Notes under the pieces: generated by a model | Seen by the model: only the letters and a program-made list of their open reading frames with translations | Database searches by the model: none | Told to the model about the DNA's origin: nothing | Program-made: the position numbers and the translations under genes | Assembly (NCBI GenBank): GCA_900321265.1 | Contig: ONVJ01000194.1 | Coordinates: forward strand, 1 to 9,820 | DNA: 9,820 nt | Reading direction: 5' to 3' | Source: an uncultured Eubacteriales bacterium | Lineage (GTDB): Bacteria > Bacillota > Clostridia > Oscillospirales > CAG-272 | Part shown: piece after piece, positions 1-7,438 of the stretch | Layout: the number at the start of each line of letters is the position of its first letter | Numbering within the stretch: the first letter of the stretch is position 1

Positions 1-1
1 A

Positions 2-307
2 GTCGACTCGTCGGTGACCGACGGATGCGACATCGAAGGAGAGGTCAGGCACTCGGTCCTCGGCCCCGACGTCACCGTCGAGCCCGGCGCGACGGTCGCC
101 GACTCGGTCATAATGGGCAGAGTTACCGTGAAGGCAGGAGCGAGAGTCAGCTACTCGATAATCGACGAAGCGGTCACCGTCGGCAGGGACGCCGTCGTCG
201 GAGGTCCGGTAAGCGAGGACGGATCCGGGATCACCCTTATCGGCGCCCGGGCCGTCATTCCCGACGGCGGGACGGTCGCTCCCGGCGAGATCATTTACAC
301 CGACTGA
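2..307 (+). CDS. glgC: Glucose-1-phosphate adenylyltransferase, catalytic subunit (GlgC), 3' end only
   Basis: Only the last 101 codons are present, and the reading frame is open to the left edge. The fragment is the C-terminal left-handed beta-helix domain of ADP-glucose pyrophosphorylase. It shows hexapeptide-type rungs (SVLGPDVTVEPGATV, SVIMGRVTVKAGARV, SIIDEAVTVGRDAVV) and ends with the usual GITLIGARAVIPDGGTV tail. The enzyme makes ADP-glucose from glucose-1-phosphate and ATP, the committed step of glycogen synthesis. The catalytic N-terminal domain lies outside the window, so activity residues cannot be checked. The call as GlgC rather than a second GlgD rests on the position directly before glgD, the family's usual order, and on this tail, which GlgD downstream lacks. 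The stop codon is 13 nt before the glgD start. Confidence 0.88.
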   Translation, partial: VDSSVTDGCDIEGEVRHSVLGPDVTVEPGATVADSVIMGRVTVKAGARVSYSIIDEAVTVGRDAVVGGPVSEDGSGITLIGARAVIPDGGTVAPGEIIYTD

Positions 308-313
308 AGGAGG
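307..313 (+). promoter_or_regulatory. Ribosome binding site of glgD
   Basis: AAGGAGG is a near-perfect Shine-Dalgarno match 7 nt before the ATG at 321. Its first base is the last base of the glgC stop codon. It fixes the glgD start and suggests that glgD is translated efficiently right behind glgC, as expected for two subunits of one complex. Confidence 0.8.
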
Positions 314-320
314 AAGAGCC

Positions 321-1460
321 ATGACAGCCGCAGGTCTTATTTTCGCCAACGTGCACGACGACAGCATTTCCGAGCTCACCAGCATGAGAACGATGGCGAG
401 CGTTCCGTTCGGCGCGAGATACCGTCTCATAGACTTTCCTCTCTCGAACATGGTCAATTCGGGCATATCCACTATCGGACTGGTGACCAGCTACAACTAC
501 CGATCGCTTCTCGACCACATCGGGAACGGCAAGGACTGGGACCTTGCCAGGCGCTCGGCGGGCATCAAGATCCTTCCGCCTAACATCACCGCCTACGACA
601 CGCGCAGCGAGGATTCCGCATCCTTTTCCAGGCTCGGATCGCTCATCGCGTCCTCGAATTTCATATCGAGATGCGGAGCAGACGTGATCGTCCTCTCCGA
701 CTGCGACACGATATGCAATATCGATCTCTCCGCCGTCATCGGCGCTCACCTTGAGAACCGGGCGGATCTCACCGTCGTGACAAAGCATTTCAGCGACGAT
801 CACAATCACAGAGTCATGTCAAGGAATTCGGTGATCAGCTCCGACGCTTCGGGCAGGATCACCGAGGTCACCGCCTTCTCGCCCTACGAATGGAGAGGGG
901 GAGACATCAGCACGAACATCATCGTCGCGGACAGAAGATATCTGCTCTCGCAGATCTCTGCCGCCGCGACCCGCGGATACACCAGCTTCTTCCGCGACGT
1001 CATGGCGAGAAACGCCGCGAGGGACAGGTTCTTCGTCTACCGATTCAGCGGATACTATTCCTTTGTCAATTCGATCTCCGGTTATTACGAGAGTTCGATG
1101 GATCTGCTCGACAGAAAGATCAGAGGAGAGCTTTTCGGCAATGCGCAGAGACCGATCCTGACCAAGGTCAGGAACTCAGCCCCCGCGATCTACCGCGAAG
1201 GCGCCTCGGTCAGGAACTCGGTGATCGCCGACGGATGCCTCTTCGAGGGCGAGGTCGAGAACTCTGTCATCTTCCGCGGCGTAAAGATCGGAAGGGGAGC
1301 GAAGGTGAGAAACTCGATCGTCATGCAGGACACCATCATCGAGGACAACGCCTCGCTTGACTGCGTGATCATAGACAAGAACTCTGTCGTCCGCGACAAC
1401 GTTAAGATCGCCGGTCATCCGGCAATGCCCTTCTTCATCGGGAAGGGGATAATGCTCTGA
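321..1460 (+). CDS. glgD: Glucose-1-phosphate adenylyltransferase regulatory subunit GlgD
   Basis: This 379-residue protein has the GlgC-like fold: an N-terminal nucleotidyltransferase domain (about 1-270) and a C-terminal beta-helix (about 285-379). The conserved substrate-binding stretch VPFGARYRLIDFPLSN is present. The nucleotide-binding GGxGxRL loop expected near residues 9-16 is replaced by ANVHDDSI, the catalytic-domain Lys of the KPAVPFG motif is Met25, and the GlgC motif with the catalytic Asp reads LSDCDTICNID. These losses define GlgD, which in Bacillota pairs with GlgC and raises or tunes its activity rather than catalysing alone. The C-terminal rungs (VIADGCLFEGEVENSVIF, SIVMQDTIIEDNASL) closely resemble those of the neighbouring GlgC, showing that the two are paralogs. 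The start is set by the AAGGAGG site, and glgA begins 11 nt after the stop. Confidence 0.95.
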   Translation: MTAAGLIFANVHDDSISELTSMRTMASVPFGARYRLIDFPLSNMVNSGISTIGLVTSYNYRSLLDHIGNGKDWDLARRSAGIKILPPNITAYDTRSEDSASFSRLGSLIASSNFISRCGADVIVLSDCDTICNIDLSAVIGAHLENRADLTVVTKHFSDDHNHRVMSRNSVISSDASGRITEVTAFSPYEWRGGDISTNIIVADRRYLLSQISAAATRGYTSFFRDVMARNAARDRFFVYRFSGYYSFVNSISGYYESSMDLLDRKIRGELFGNAQRPILTKVRNSAPAIYREGASVRNSVIADGCLFEGEVENSVIFRGVKIGRGAKVRNSIVMQDTIIEDNASLDCVIIDKNSVVRDNVKIAGHPAMPFFIGKGIML

Positions 1461-1471
1461 CGGAGACGAAG

Positions 1472-2920
1472 ATGAGGAAAAAAAGGATGAGGATACTCTT
1501 TGCCGGCGCCGAGATCATGCCATTTGCCGCGACAGGCGGCCTCGGCGACGTCCTTGGGGCGCTTCCGCCCGCGCTTGCCTCGCGCGGAGCCGACGTCAGG
1601 GCGGTGATGCCTCTATATTCCGCTGTCGGACGCGAATGGCGGGACAAGATGAAGAAGCTCGCCGAGTTCACCGTAAGGCTTTCCTGGAGGAACCAGTACT
1701 GCGGGCTTTATTCCCTGAAGCGAAAGGGAGTCACCTGGTATTTTATAGACAACGAATACTATTATGCCAGGGAGAGGCTCTACGGCGAATACGACGACGG
1801 CGAGAGATTCGCGTTTTTCTCGGCGGCCGTCATTGAGCTGATGAAGCAGACGGGCTTTTATCCCGACGTTCTCCATCTTCACGACTGGCAGGCGGCGCTC
1901 GCGGCGGTCTACCTCGACCGCGAGAAGAAAAACGGCGGATTCCTCGGCACGAAATGCGTCTTTACGATCCACAACATAGAATATCAGGGCCACTTTGATC
2001 CTTTTCTTCTGGGCGATCTCTTCGGACTCGGCGAGGAGGAGGGGCGGATACTGACCTGGAACGGCGCTCTCAACCTGATGAAGGGCGGGATAGCCGCCGC
2101 CGACAGGATCTCCACCGTCTCTCCCACCTATTCGAGGCAGATCCTCACACCCGAATTCGGAAAGGGCCTCGATCCCATCCTCCGCGACAGTTCCTTCAAG
2201 CTCCGCGGGATACTGAACGGGATCGACACCGAGCTTTACGATCCCGAAAAGGATCCGGCGATCGCGGTCAGATATTCGGCGGAGGATCCGTCGGGCAAGC
2301 GGGCCTGCAGCGCCGCGCTGAGGGCCGAGGCCGGTCTCCCCGACCGCGACTGTCCGCTTTTCGCGATAGTGTCAAGGCTTGCCTCTCACAAGGGACTCGA
2401 TCTTGCCGTTTCCGCGATCCGCGGCATCCTGAACGACACCGACGGTCAGCTCGTCGTCCTCGGCAAGGGCGAAACGGCGCTTGAGGATTTCTTCAGGAGT
2501 CTCGAGAGGGAGATGCCCGACCGCGTCAGAGCGATGATAGTATACGACAGGGAACTGTCGAGGAGGATATACGCCGGCGCCGACATCCTGCTCATGCCCT
2601 CTAGGAGCGAGCCCTGCGGGCTTGCCCAGATGATTGCCTGCCGTTACGGCACGGTGCCGGTGGTCAGGGAGACGGGCGGACTCGCCGATTCGATCAGGCA
2701 GTGGCGACAGCTCCCCGAAGGCGGATACGAAGGCAACGGATTCACCTTCCGCGATCCCGATCCCGCCGAGCTCTATTACGCCGCGAAGGGCGCCTCCGAC
2801 CTCTGGTACAGGCCAAAAGAGCGCGCGCTGCTCATTGAGAGCATGATGACGACCGATTTCTCATGGGACCGCTCCGCAGAGGAATACCTCGCGCTTTACC
2901 GTGAGGCTGCAGGCTCGTAA
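1472..2920 (+). CDS. glgA: Glycogen synthase (ADP-glucose, GT5 family)
   Basis: This 482-residue protein transfers glucose from ADP-glucose to the non-reducing end of alpha-1,4-glucan. Length and motifs match bacterial GT5 synthases. Visible are the N-terminal TGGLGDVLGALP loop (21-32), HDWQ (137-140), HNIEYQGHF, STVSPTYSRQIL, GILNGIDTELYDP, SRLASHKG (301-308; Arg302 and Lys307 in the nucleotide-phosphate site) and EPCGLAQ (Glu380 onward), followed by a GTVPVVRETGGLADS stretch. The position of the E. coli Lys15 (KTGGL motif) is Ala20 here (AATGGL). This fits a PFAASGGL-like variant that I recall in Clostridia, but is worth noting. The ATG at 1472 has GGAG 6 nt upstream; an ATG at 1487 with GAGG before it would remove five mostly basic residues and is an alternative. 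The 50-nt gap to glgP holds no terminator. Confidence 0.96.
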   Translation: MRKKRMRILFAGAEIMPFAATGGLGDVLGALPPALASRGADVRAVMPLYSAVGREWRDKMKKLAEFTVRLSWRNQYCGLYSLKRKGVTWYFIDNEYYYARERLYGEYDDGERFAFFSAAVIELMKQTGFYPDVLHLHDWQAALAAVYLDREKKNGGFLGTKCVFTIHNIEYQGHFDPFLLGDLFGLGEEEGRILTWNGALNLMKGGIAAADRISTVSPTYSRQILTPEFGKGLDPILRDSSFKLRGILNGIDTELYDPEKDPAIAVRYSAEDPSGKRACSAALRAEAGLPDRDCPLFAIVSRLASHKGLDLAVSAIRGILNDTDGQLVVLGKGETALEDFFRSLEREMPDRVRAMIVYDRELSRRIYAGADILLMPSRSEPCGLAQMIACRYGTVPVVRETGGLADSIRQWRQLPEGGYEGNGFTFRDPDPAELYYAAKGASDLWYRPKERALLIESMMTTDFSWDRSAEEYLALYREAAGS

Positions 2921-2970
2921 AATAACTCAGAACAACGCATACATCAAGACCCGGAAGGAATAACACCGCA

Positions 2971-5403
2971 ATGAACTACAACCCCGGAACAGAAGAGATC
3001 AGAGCAGATATAGAAGAAAAGCTTTCCCGCCTTTTCGGCGAGACGCCCGCGGATGCAAGCCGCGAACAGCTCTACAGAGCCGTCGCGGGGACGGTGAGGG
3101 AGATACTTGTCGACAAGAGGGCGAGAACGAAGGAAAAGATAGTCGCGACGCAGAGCAAGCAGGTCTACTACATATGCATGGAATACCTGCTCGGACGCTC
3201 TCTCAAGACGAATCTGCACAATCTCGGACTCGCCGAAAAATACGCCGCCGTTCTGAAAGGCATGGGCCGCGACCTTGAGGATCTCTATGAATGCGAGCCC
3301 GACGCCGGACTCGGCAACGGAGGCCTCGGACGGCTTGCCGCCTGCTTTACCGACTCGCTGGCATCCCTCGGATATCCCGCATGCGGTTTTTCGATCTGCT
3401 ACGAATTCGGTCTTTTCAGACAGAAGATAATCGACGGACTGCAGGTGGAGCTTCCCGACAACTGGCTCCCCGGAGGCGACGTCTGGCTTCTGCCCCGCCC
3501 CGACAGGGTCTTTACCGTCAGGATGGGCGGCCGTGTCAGGGAGAACTGGAACAACGGACGCTGCGAGATAGCCTATGAGGATACAGAGGACGTCGAGGCC
3601 CTCCCTTACGATATGATGATATCGGGAGGCGATTCCGAGACGGTGGCGAGGCTGAGACTCTGGAAGTCGAGGCCGGTCGGCAATTTCAACATGAACCTCT
3701 TCAGCCAGGGCAGGTACGCCAAGGCGATGGAGGAATCCGCCAGCGCCGAGATCATATCGAAGGTGCTCTATCCCTCCGACAACCATACCGAGGGCAAGCT
3801 GCTCCGGCTGACGCAGCAGTATTTTCTGACCTCGGCTTCTGTCCAGAACATAATCAGGGACCATATGGCGGTCTATCACCGCATCGACAACCTCGCCGAC
3901 AAGGCTGCGATCCATATCAACGACACTCATCCGGCGCTCGTCATACCCGAACTCATGCGAATCCTGCTTGACGAATACTCTCTCTCCTGGGAGCAGGCAT
4001 GGGATATCACCGTGAAGACGGTGTCATATACCAACCACACCGTCCTGCCCGAGGCCCTCGAGCGCTGGAACGAGGATCTCTTCAGATTCAGGCTCCCCAG
4101 GATCTATATGATCGTGAAGGAGATCAACGAGCGTTTCTGCCGCGACGCCTGGAACAGGTATACCGGCGACTGGGACCGCATCGGTGGAATGAGCATCCTG
4201 TCCCACGGGCAGGTGCACATGGCAAATCTCGCCGTCATAGGTTCGCATTCGGTCAACGGAGTATCGGCTCTTCACTCGAAGATACTGAAGCAGAGCGTTT
4301 TTCGCGACTTTGACCGGATGTACCCCGGCAGGTTCACCAACGTCACCAACGGCATCACCCACCGCAGATGGCTCTGCTATTCGAACCGCGGGCTCGCGTC
4401 GCTGCTCGACGATACGATCGGGACGGTCTACCGCCACGATCCCGAGCGGCTTTCCGACTTTGCCGCTTTCGCTGACGATCCGGGGGTGCTCGACCGTCTG
4501 CGTTACATCAAGCATGTGAACAAGCGCAGGTTCGCCGAGCAACTCGAGGCGAAGACGGGGGTATCGGTCGATACTCATTCGGTCTTCGACGTGCAGATCA
4601 AGAGGCTTCACGAGTACAAGCGCCAGCTTCTCAACGTCCTTGACATCATCGGAGTATACCTCTCGCTCAAGGACGATCCGCAGGCTGACATCTATCCGAG
4701 GACCTACCTGTTCGGCGCAAAGGCCGCCCCGGGATACAGCTTTGCCAAACGGACGATCCAGCTCATTTGCAAGCTGTCGGAGGAGATCGAGGCAGATCCC
4801 GCCGTCCGCGGCAGGCTCAGGGTCATCTTCCTGGAAAACTATTCAGTCAGCATGGCGGAGTCGCTCATACCCGCCTCCGAGATAAGCGAGCAGATATCGC
4901 TCGCCGGCAAGGAGGCCAGCGGCACCGGCTGCATGAAGCTCATGATGAACGGCGCGCTGACCGTCGGCACCCTTGACGGGGCCAACATCGAGATGCGCGA
5001 CGCCGTCGGTCAGGACAACATATACATCTTCGGAATGAAATCCGACGAGGTCGACCGGCTCTGGCTGTCGGGCTACAATTCGGCGGAATTCTACGCCCGG
5101 AACGAGCTGCTGCGCAGGATAGTCGACAGACTCGACTCCGGATTTGCGGGCGAATCCTTCGGGGATATCGCCGCCTACCTGCTGTCCGGGCAGGGGATCG
5201 CCGATCCCTTTATGTGCCTTGCCGACTTTGATTCCTACTCGCTCGTCAGGAACAGGGTCTATTGCGACTACACCGACCGCATAGGCTGGACGCGCAAAGC
5301 GCTCATGAATATCGCCGGATCCGGCTTCTTTGCCGCCGACCGCGCGGTATCCGAATACGCCGACCGCATCTGGAATATCCCGAGACTGACCTTCTCCGAC
5401 TGA
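2971..5403 (+). CDS. glgP: Glycogen/maltodextrin phosphorylase (GT35)
   Basis: This 810-residue cytosolic enzyme, of normal family length, releases glucose-1-phosphate from alpha-1,4-glucan ends with inorganic phosphate. It carries the family landmarks in order: the EPDAGLGNGGLGRLAACF glycine-rich region (about residues 110-127), NDTHPAL (from Asn317), the LHEYKRQLLN segment, FGAKAAPGYSFAK, and the pyridoxal-phosphate site EASGTGCMKLMMNGALT, where Lys656 is the expected Schiff-base lysine. Nothing looks truncated. GGAAGGA at 2953-2959 lies 11 nt before the ATG, a rather long but workable spacing. It follows glgA in the same order as in B. subtilis glgBCDAP, so synthesis and mobilisation genes are probably co-transcribed. 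Preference for glycogen over shorter maltodextrin cannot be told from the sequence alone. Confidence 0.97.
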   Translation: MNYNPGTEEIRADIEEKLSRLFGETPADASREQLYRAVAGTVREILVDKRARTKEKIVATQSKQVYYICMEYLLGRSLKTNLHNLGLAEKYAAVLKGMGRDLEDLYECEPDAGLGNGGLGRLAACFTDSLASLGYPACGFSICYEFGLFRQKIIDGLQVELPDNWLPGGDVWLLPRPDRVFTVRMGGRVRENWNNGRCEIAYEDTEDVEALPYDMMISGGDSETVARLRLWKSRPVGNFNMNLFSQGRYAKAMEESASAEIISKVLYPSDNHTEGKLLRLTQQYFLTSASVQNIIRDHMAVYHRIDNLADKAAIHINDTHPALVIPELMRILLDEYSLSWEQAWDITVKTVSYTNHTVLPEALERWNEDLFRFRLPRIYMIVKEINERFCRDAWNRYTGDWDRIGGMSILSHGQVHMANLAVIGSHSVNGVSALHSKILKQSVFRDFDRMYPGRFTNVTNGITHRRWLCYSNRGLASLLDDTIGTVYRHDPERLSDFAAFADDPGVLDRLRYIKHVNKRRFAEQLEAKTGVSVDTHSVFDVQIKRLHEYKRQLLNVLDIIGVYLSLKDDPQADIYPRTYLFGAKAAPGYSFAKRTIQLICKLSEEIEADPAVRGRLRVIFLENYSVSMAESLIPASEISEQISLAGKEASGTGCMKLMMNGALTVGTLDGANIEMRDAVGQDNIYIFGMKSDEVDRLWLSGYNSAEFYARNELLRRIVDRLDSGFAGESFGDIAAYLLSGQGIADPFMCLADFDSYSLVRNRVYCDYTDRIGWTRKALMNIAGSGFFAADRAVSEYADRIWNIPRLTFSD

Positions 5404-5404
5404 G

Positions 5405-7342
5405 ATGCTGCCCTCCTTCGCGAAGGCCGCCGCGGCCCCGCCGCCGGTCATAAAAAAATATGCATCGGGACAGGACGTCTCCTGTCTCGGCGCTTTTTCC
5501 TCGGATGAGACGGTCGAGTTCCGGCTTGAGCTTCCGAGAAGGATGGCGGCGTCGGGCGTCGTCATGCGGATCAGACGGGAGGACGACGGAACAAGTTCCG
5601 CCGACCTTCCCTTCAGCTTCCTGTCCACCGATTTTCAGACCGACGTCTATCGGCTGGAGCTCGATCTGAAAGCGCTCTGCGGAGACCGTCCGTCCGGCTT
5701 TTTCAGATACAGCTTTCTCTTTCTCCGCGGATTCGACACCCTTTTTTCGGAAGCCGAATCCAACCTCCGCGCAAATGTCGCCGGATCGCCTGGGAAGGAG
5801 TTCATACTCACCGCCTTCCCGCCCTCCTTCAGAGTCCCTGAAACTGACGGCGGGATCATGTACCAGATCTTCGTCGACCGCTTCTTCCGCGGAAAAGGAG
5901 AATGCGTATACCGGGAGGGAGCCGTCATGCTTTCGCCCGACAACGGGCTTCCGTATGCCGGGATCAGGGGGACCGAGAGGGAGAACAACGAGTTTTACGG
6001 AGGAAATCTCTTCGGAGTGACCGAGAAGCTCGGTTATCTCGAGTCGCTCGGGGTAACGATGATCTACCTCTCGCCGGTCTTCGACTCTCCCTCGAACCAC
6101 AAATACGACACGTCGGACTATGAGAAGATCGATCCCGGCTTCGGCGGAGAGGCGGCCTTCGACTCGCTTCTCGCTGAGGCGAAGCGCCGCGGCATCAGGG
6201 TGATAATCGACGGTGTCTTCAACCACACCGGGAACGACAGCCGCTATTTCGACGCCTTCGGCCGCTACGGCGGGGGTGCTCTCGAGCCGGGTTCGAAGTA
6301 CGCGGAATGGTACCGCTTCGGCAACGAATACAAAAACGGATACGAATCCTGGTGGGACATAAAGATCCTGCCGAGGCTCAGGACAGACCTTCTTCCGGTC
6401 GAGGATTACTTCGCGGGAGAGGGCGGCATTGCCGACAGGTATATCAGGCGGGGAGCCGGCGGGATCAGGCTCGACGTCGTGGACGAGCTGCCCGACCGCT
6501 TCCTTCAGAGACTGAGAAGGACTGTCAAGGCCGCCGACCCCGATGCGCTGCTGATCGGCGAGGTCTGGGAGGACGCCGCCGACAAATACGCCTACGGGCA
6601 GAGACGGAGATATTTCGACGGCGGAGAGCTCGACAGCGTGATGAACTATCCGCTCAGGAAGGCGCTGCTTGACTTCGGAGCCTTCGGGAAGGCAGAGGAG
6701 CTTGCCGATACTCTCGACAGGATACTCGCCTCCTACCCATGGCAGGTCTCGCGCTGTCTGATGAACATCATAGGGAGCCACGACACCCTGCGTGCGCTGA
6801 CCTTCCTCGGCGATCCCGAAAGATGCCTTGCCCTTGCCGACGAGAAGAGGAACAGGATACTGGCCGGGGTCAAGCTCTCTGAGAGGCAGTATGACGAAGG
6901 AAAGAAGCGGCTCAAGGCGGTAAGCGCCGTCCAGTATACCGTCTTCGGTTATCCCTGCCTCTACTACGGGGACGAGACGGGTGCCGAGGGCATGGCGGAT
7001 CCCTTCTGCCGCGGACTGATGAGATTTCCGGGAGAGGATCCCGGACCCGATCCCGGTCTCCTTGCCCATTACAGACGCCTCGGAGAGATCAGAAGGAGCA
7101 ATCCTTCGGTCTTCGGCGGAGGCTACAGGAGGATCGCCGCCTCCGACGGTTATTTCGAGTTCGAGCGCTTCGACGGATCGGGGCGGAAACTAACCGTCGC
7201 GGTCAACTGCGGACACCGGCGGAGAAGATGCCGGGTGAAGGGAAGAGAACTTTACACCGGCGCGGATGTCGACGGCATCTCTCTCGGATACTGCGGATTC
7301 GCGATCATTCTGTCGGGATGCCGGGGGAGCGAAACCGGCTGA
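5405..7342 (+). CDS. GH13 alpha-glycosidase, neopullulanase/cyclomaltodextrinase type
   Basis: This 645-residue alpha-amylase-superfamily hydrolase has all four core regions: DGVFNHTG (Asp269, His274), GIRLDVVDEL (nucleophile Asp357), IGEVWED (acid/base Glu386) and GSHDT (His459, Asp460). The QIFVDRF, EFYGGNLFGV, NHKYDTSDYEKIDP and RRRYFDGGELDSVMNYP stretches resemble intracellular neopullulanase/cyclomaltodextrinase enzymes. An N-terminal beta-rich region (about 30-135) probably corresponds to the accessory domain of that group. There is no convincing signal peptide, so it should act in the cytosol on glycogen limit dextrins or maltodextrins. Region II has Ile354 where relatives I recall have Trp. 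The ATG lies 1 nt after the glgP stop with only a weak upstream GAG, so translation is probably coupled to glgP. The exact linkage and substrate specificity are inferred. Confidence 0.88.
   Translation: MLPSFAKAAAAPPPVIKKYASGQDVSCLGAFSSDETVEFRLELPRRMAASGVVMRIRREDDGTSSADLPFSFLSTDFQTDVYRLELDLKALCGDRPSGFFRYSFLFLRGFDTLFSEAESNLRANVAGSPGKEFILTAFPPSFRVPETDGGIMYQIFVDRFFRGKGECVYREGAVMLSPDNGLPYAGIRGTERENNEFYGGNLFGVTEKLGYLESLGVTMIYLSPVFDSPSNHKYDTSDYEKIDPGFGGEAAFDSLLAEAKRRGIRVIIDGVFNHTGNDSRYFDAFGRYGGGALEPGSKYAEWYRFGNEYKNGYESWWDIKILPRLRTDLLPVEDYFAGEGGIADRYIRRGAGGIRLDVVDELPDRFLQRLRRTVKAADPDALLIGEVWEDAADKYAYGQRRRYFDGGELDSVMNYPLRKALLDFGAFGKAEELADTLDRILASYPWQVSRCLMNIIGSHDTLRALTFLGDPERCLALADEKRNRILAGVKLSERQYDEGKKRLKAVSAVQYTVFGYPCLYYGDETGAEGMADPFCRGLMRFPGEDPGPDPGLLAHYRRLGEIRRSNPSVFGGGYRRIAASDGYFEFERFDGSGRKLTVAVNCGHRRRRCRVKGRELYTGADVDGISLGYCGFAIILSGCRGSETG
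5415..5437 (+). repeat. GC-rich palindromes at the start of the GH13 gene
   Basis: A perfect 12-nt palindrome, CCTTCGCGAAGG (5415-5426), runs directly into GGCCGCCGCGGCC (5425-5437), which can fold as a 5-bp stem with a CCG loop. Both lie within codons 4-11 of the GH13 gene, just behind its poorly primed start. The structure is visible in the sequence; any effect on translation is inference. Confidence 0.45.
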
Positions 7343-7353
7343 CAGGTGACGGA

Positions 7354-7383
7354 TCCGGCAGGTAATGCCGGACAGACTGTTTT
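7354..7383 (+). terminator. Weak intrinsic terminator or attenuator after the glycogen operon
   Basis: TCCGGCA (7354-7360) and TGCCGGA (7366-7372) form a perfect 7-bp stem with a GGTAA loop. The only T-run, TTTT at 7380-7383, comes 7 nt after the stem, so termination would be partial at best. It sits in the largest gene-to-gene gap of the window, between the GH13 gene and the glycosyltransferase gene, and is a plausible operon boundary. Confidence 0.4.
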
Positions 7384-7414
7384 ACTGAGGATTATGCGGC
7401 CGCGCAAACCTGCA

Positions 7415-7422
7415 AAGAGGAG
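7415..7422 (+). promoter_or_regulatory. Probable ribosome binding site of the GT2-GtrA gene
   Basis: AAGAGGAG is the best Shine-Dalgarno match in the gap. It lies 10 nt before an in-frame TTG (7433) and 16 nt before the ATG at 7439. It argues for a start in this area rather than at the upstream in-frame GTG 7346 or ATG 7394, but does not decide cleanly between TTG and ATG. Confidence 0.45.
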
Positions 7423-7438
7423 CGGCAAGCGCTTGATA

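Noticed and set aside
2944..3930. A 328-codon open frame on the minus strand opposite glgP
   Set aside because: It is a shadow of the glgP coding frame with no recognisable domain and no ribosome site.
5303..7069. A 588-codon open frame on the minus strand opposite the GH13 gene
   Set aside because: It lies antisense to a gene with all four GH13 catalytic regions. Its product is low in recognisable motifs, and long antisense frames are expected from GC-biased codon usage.
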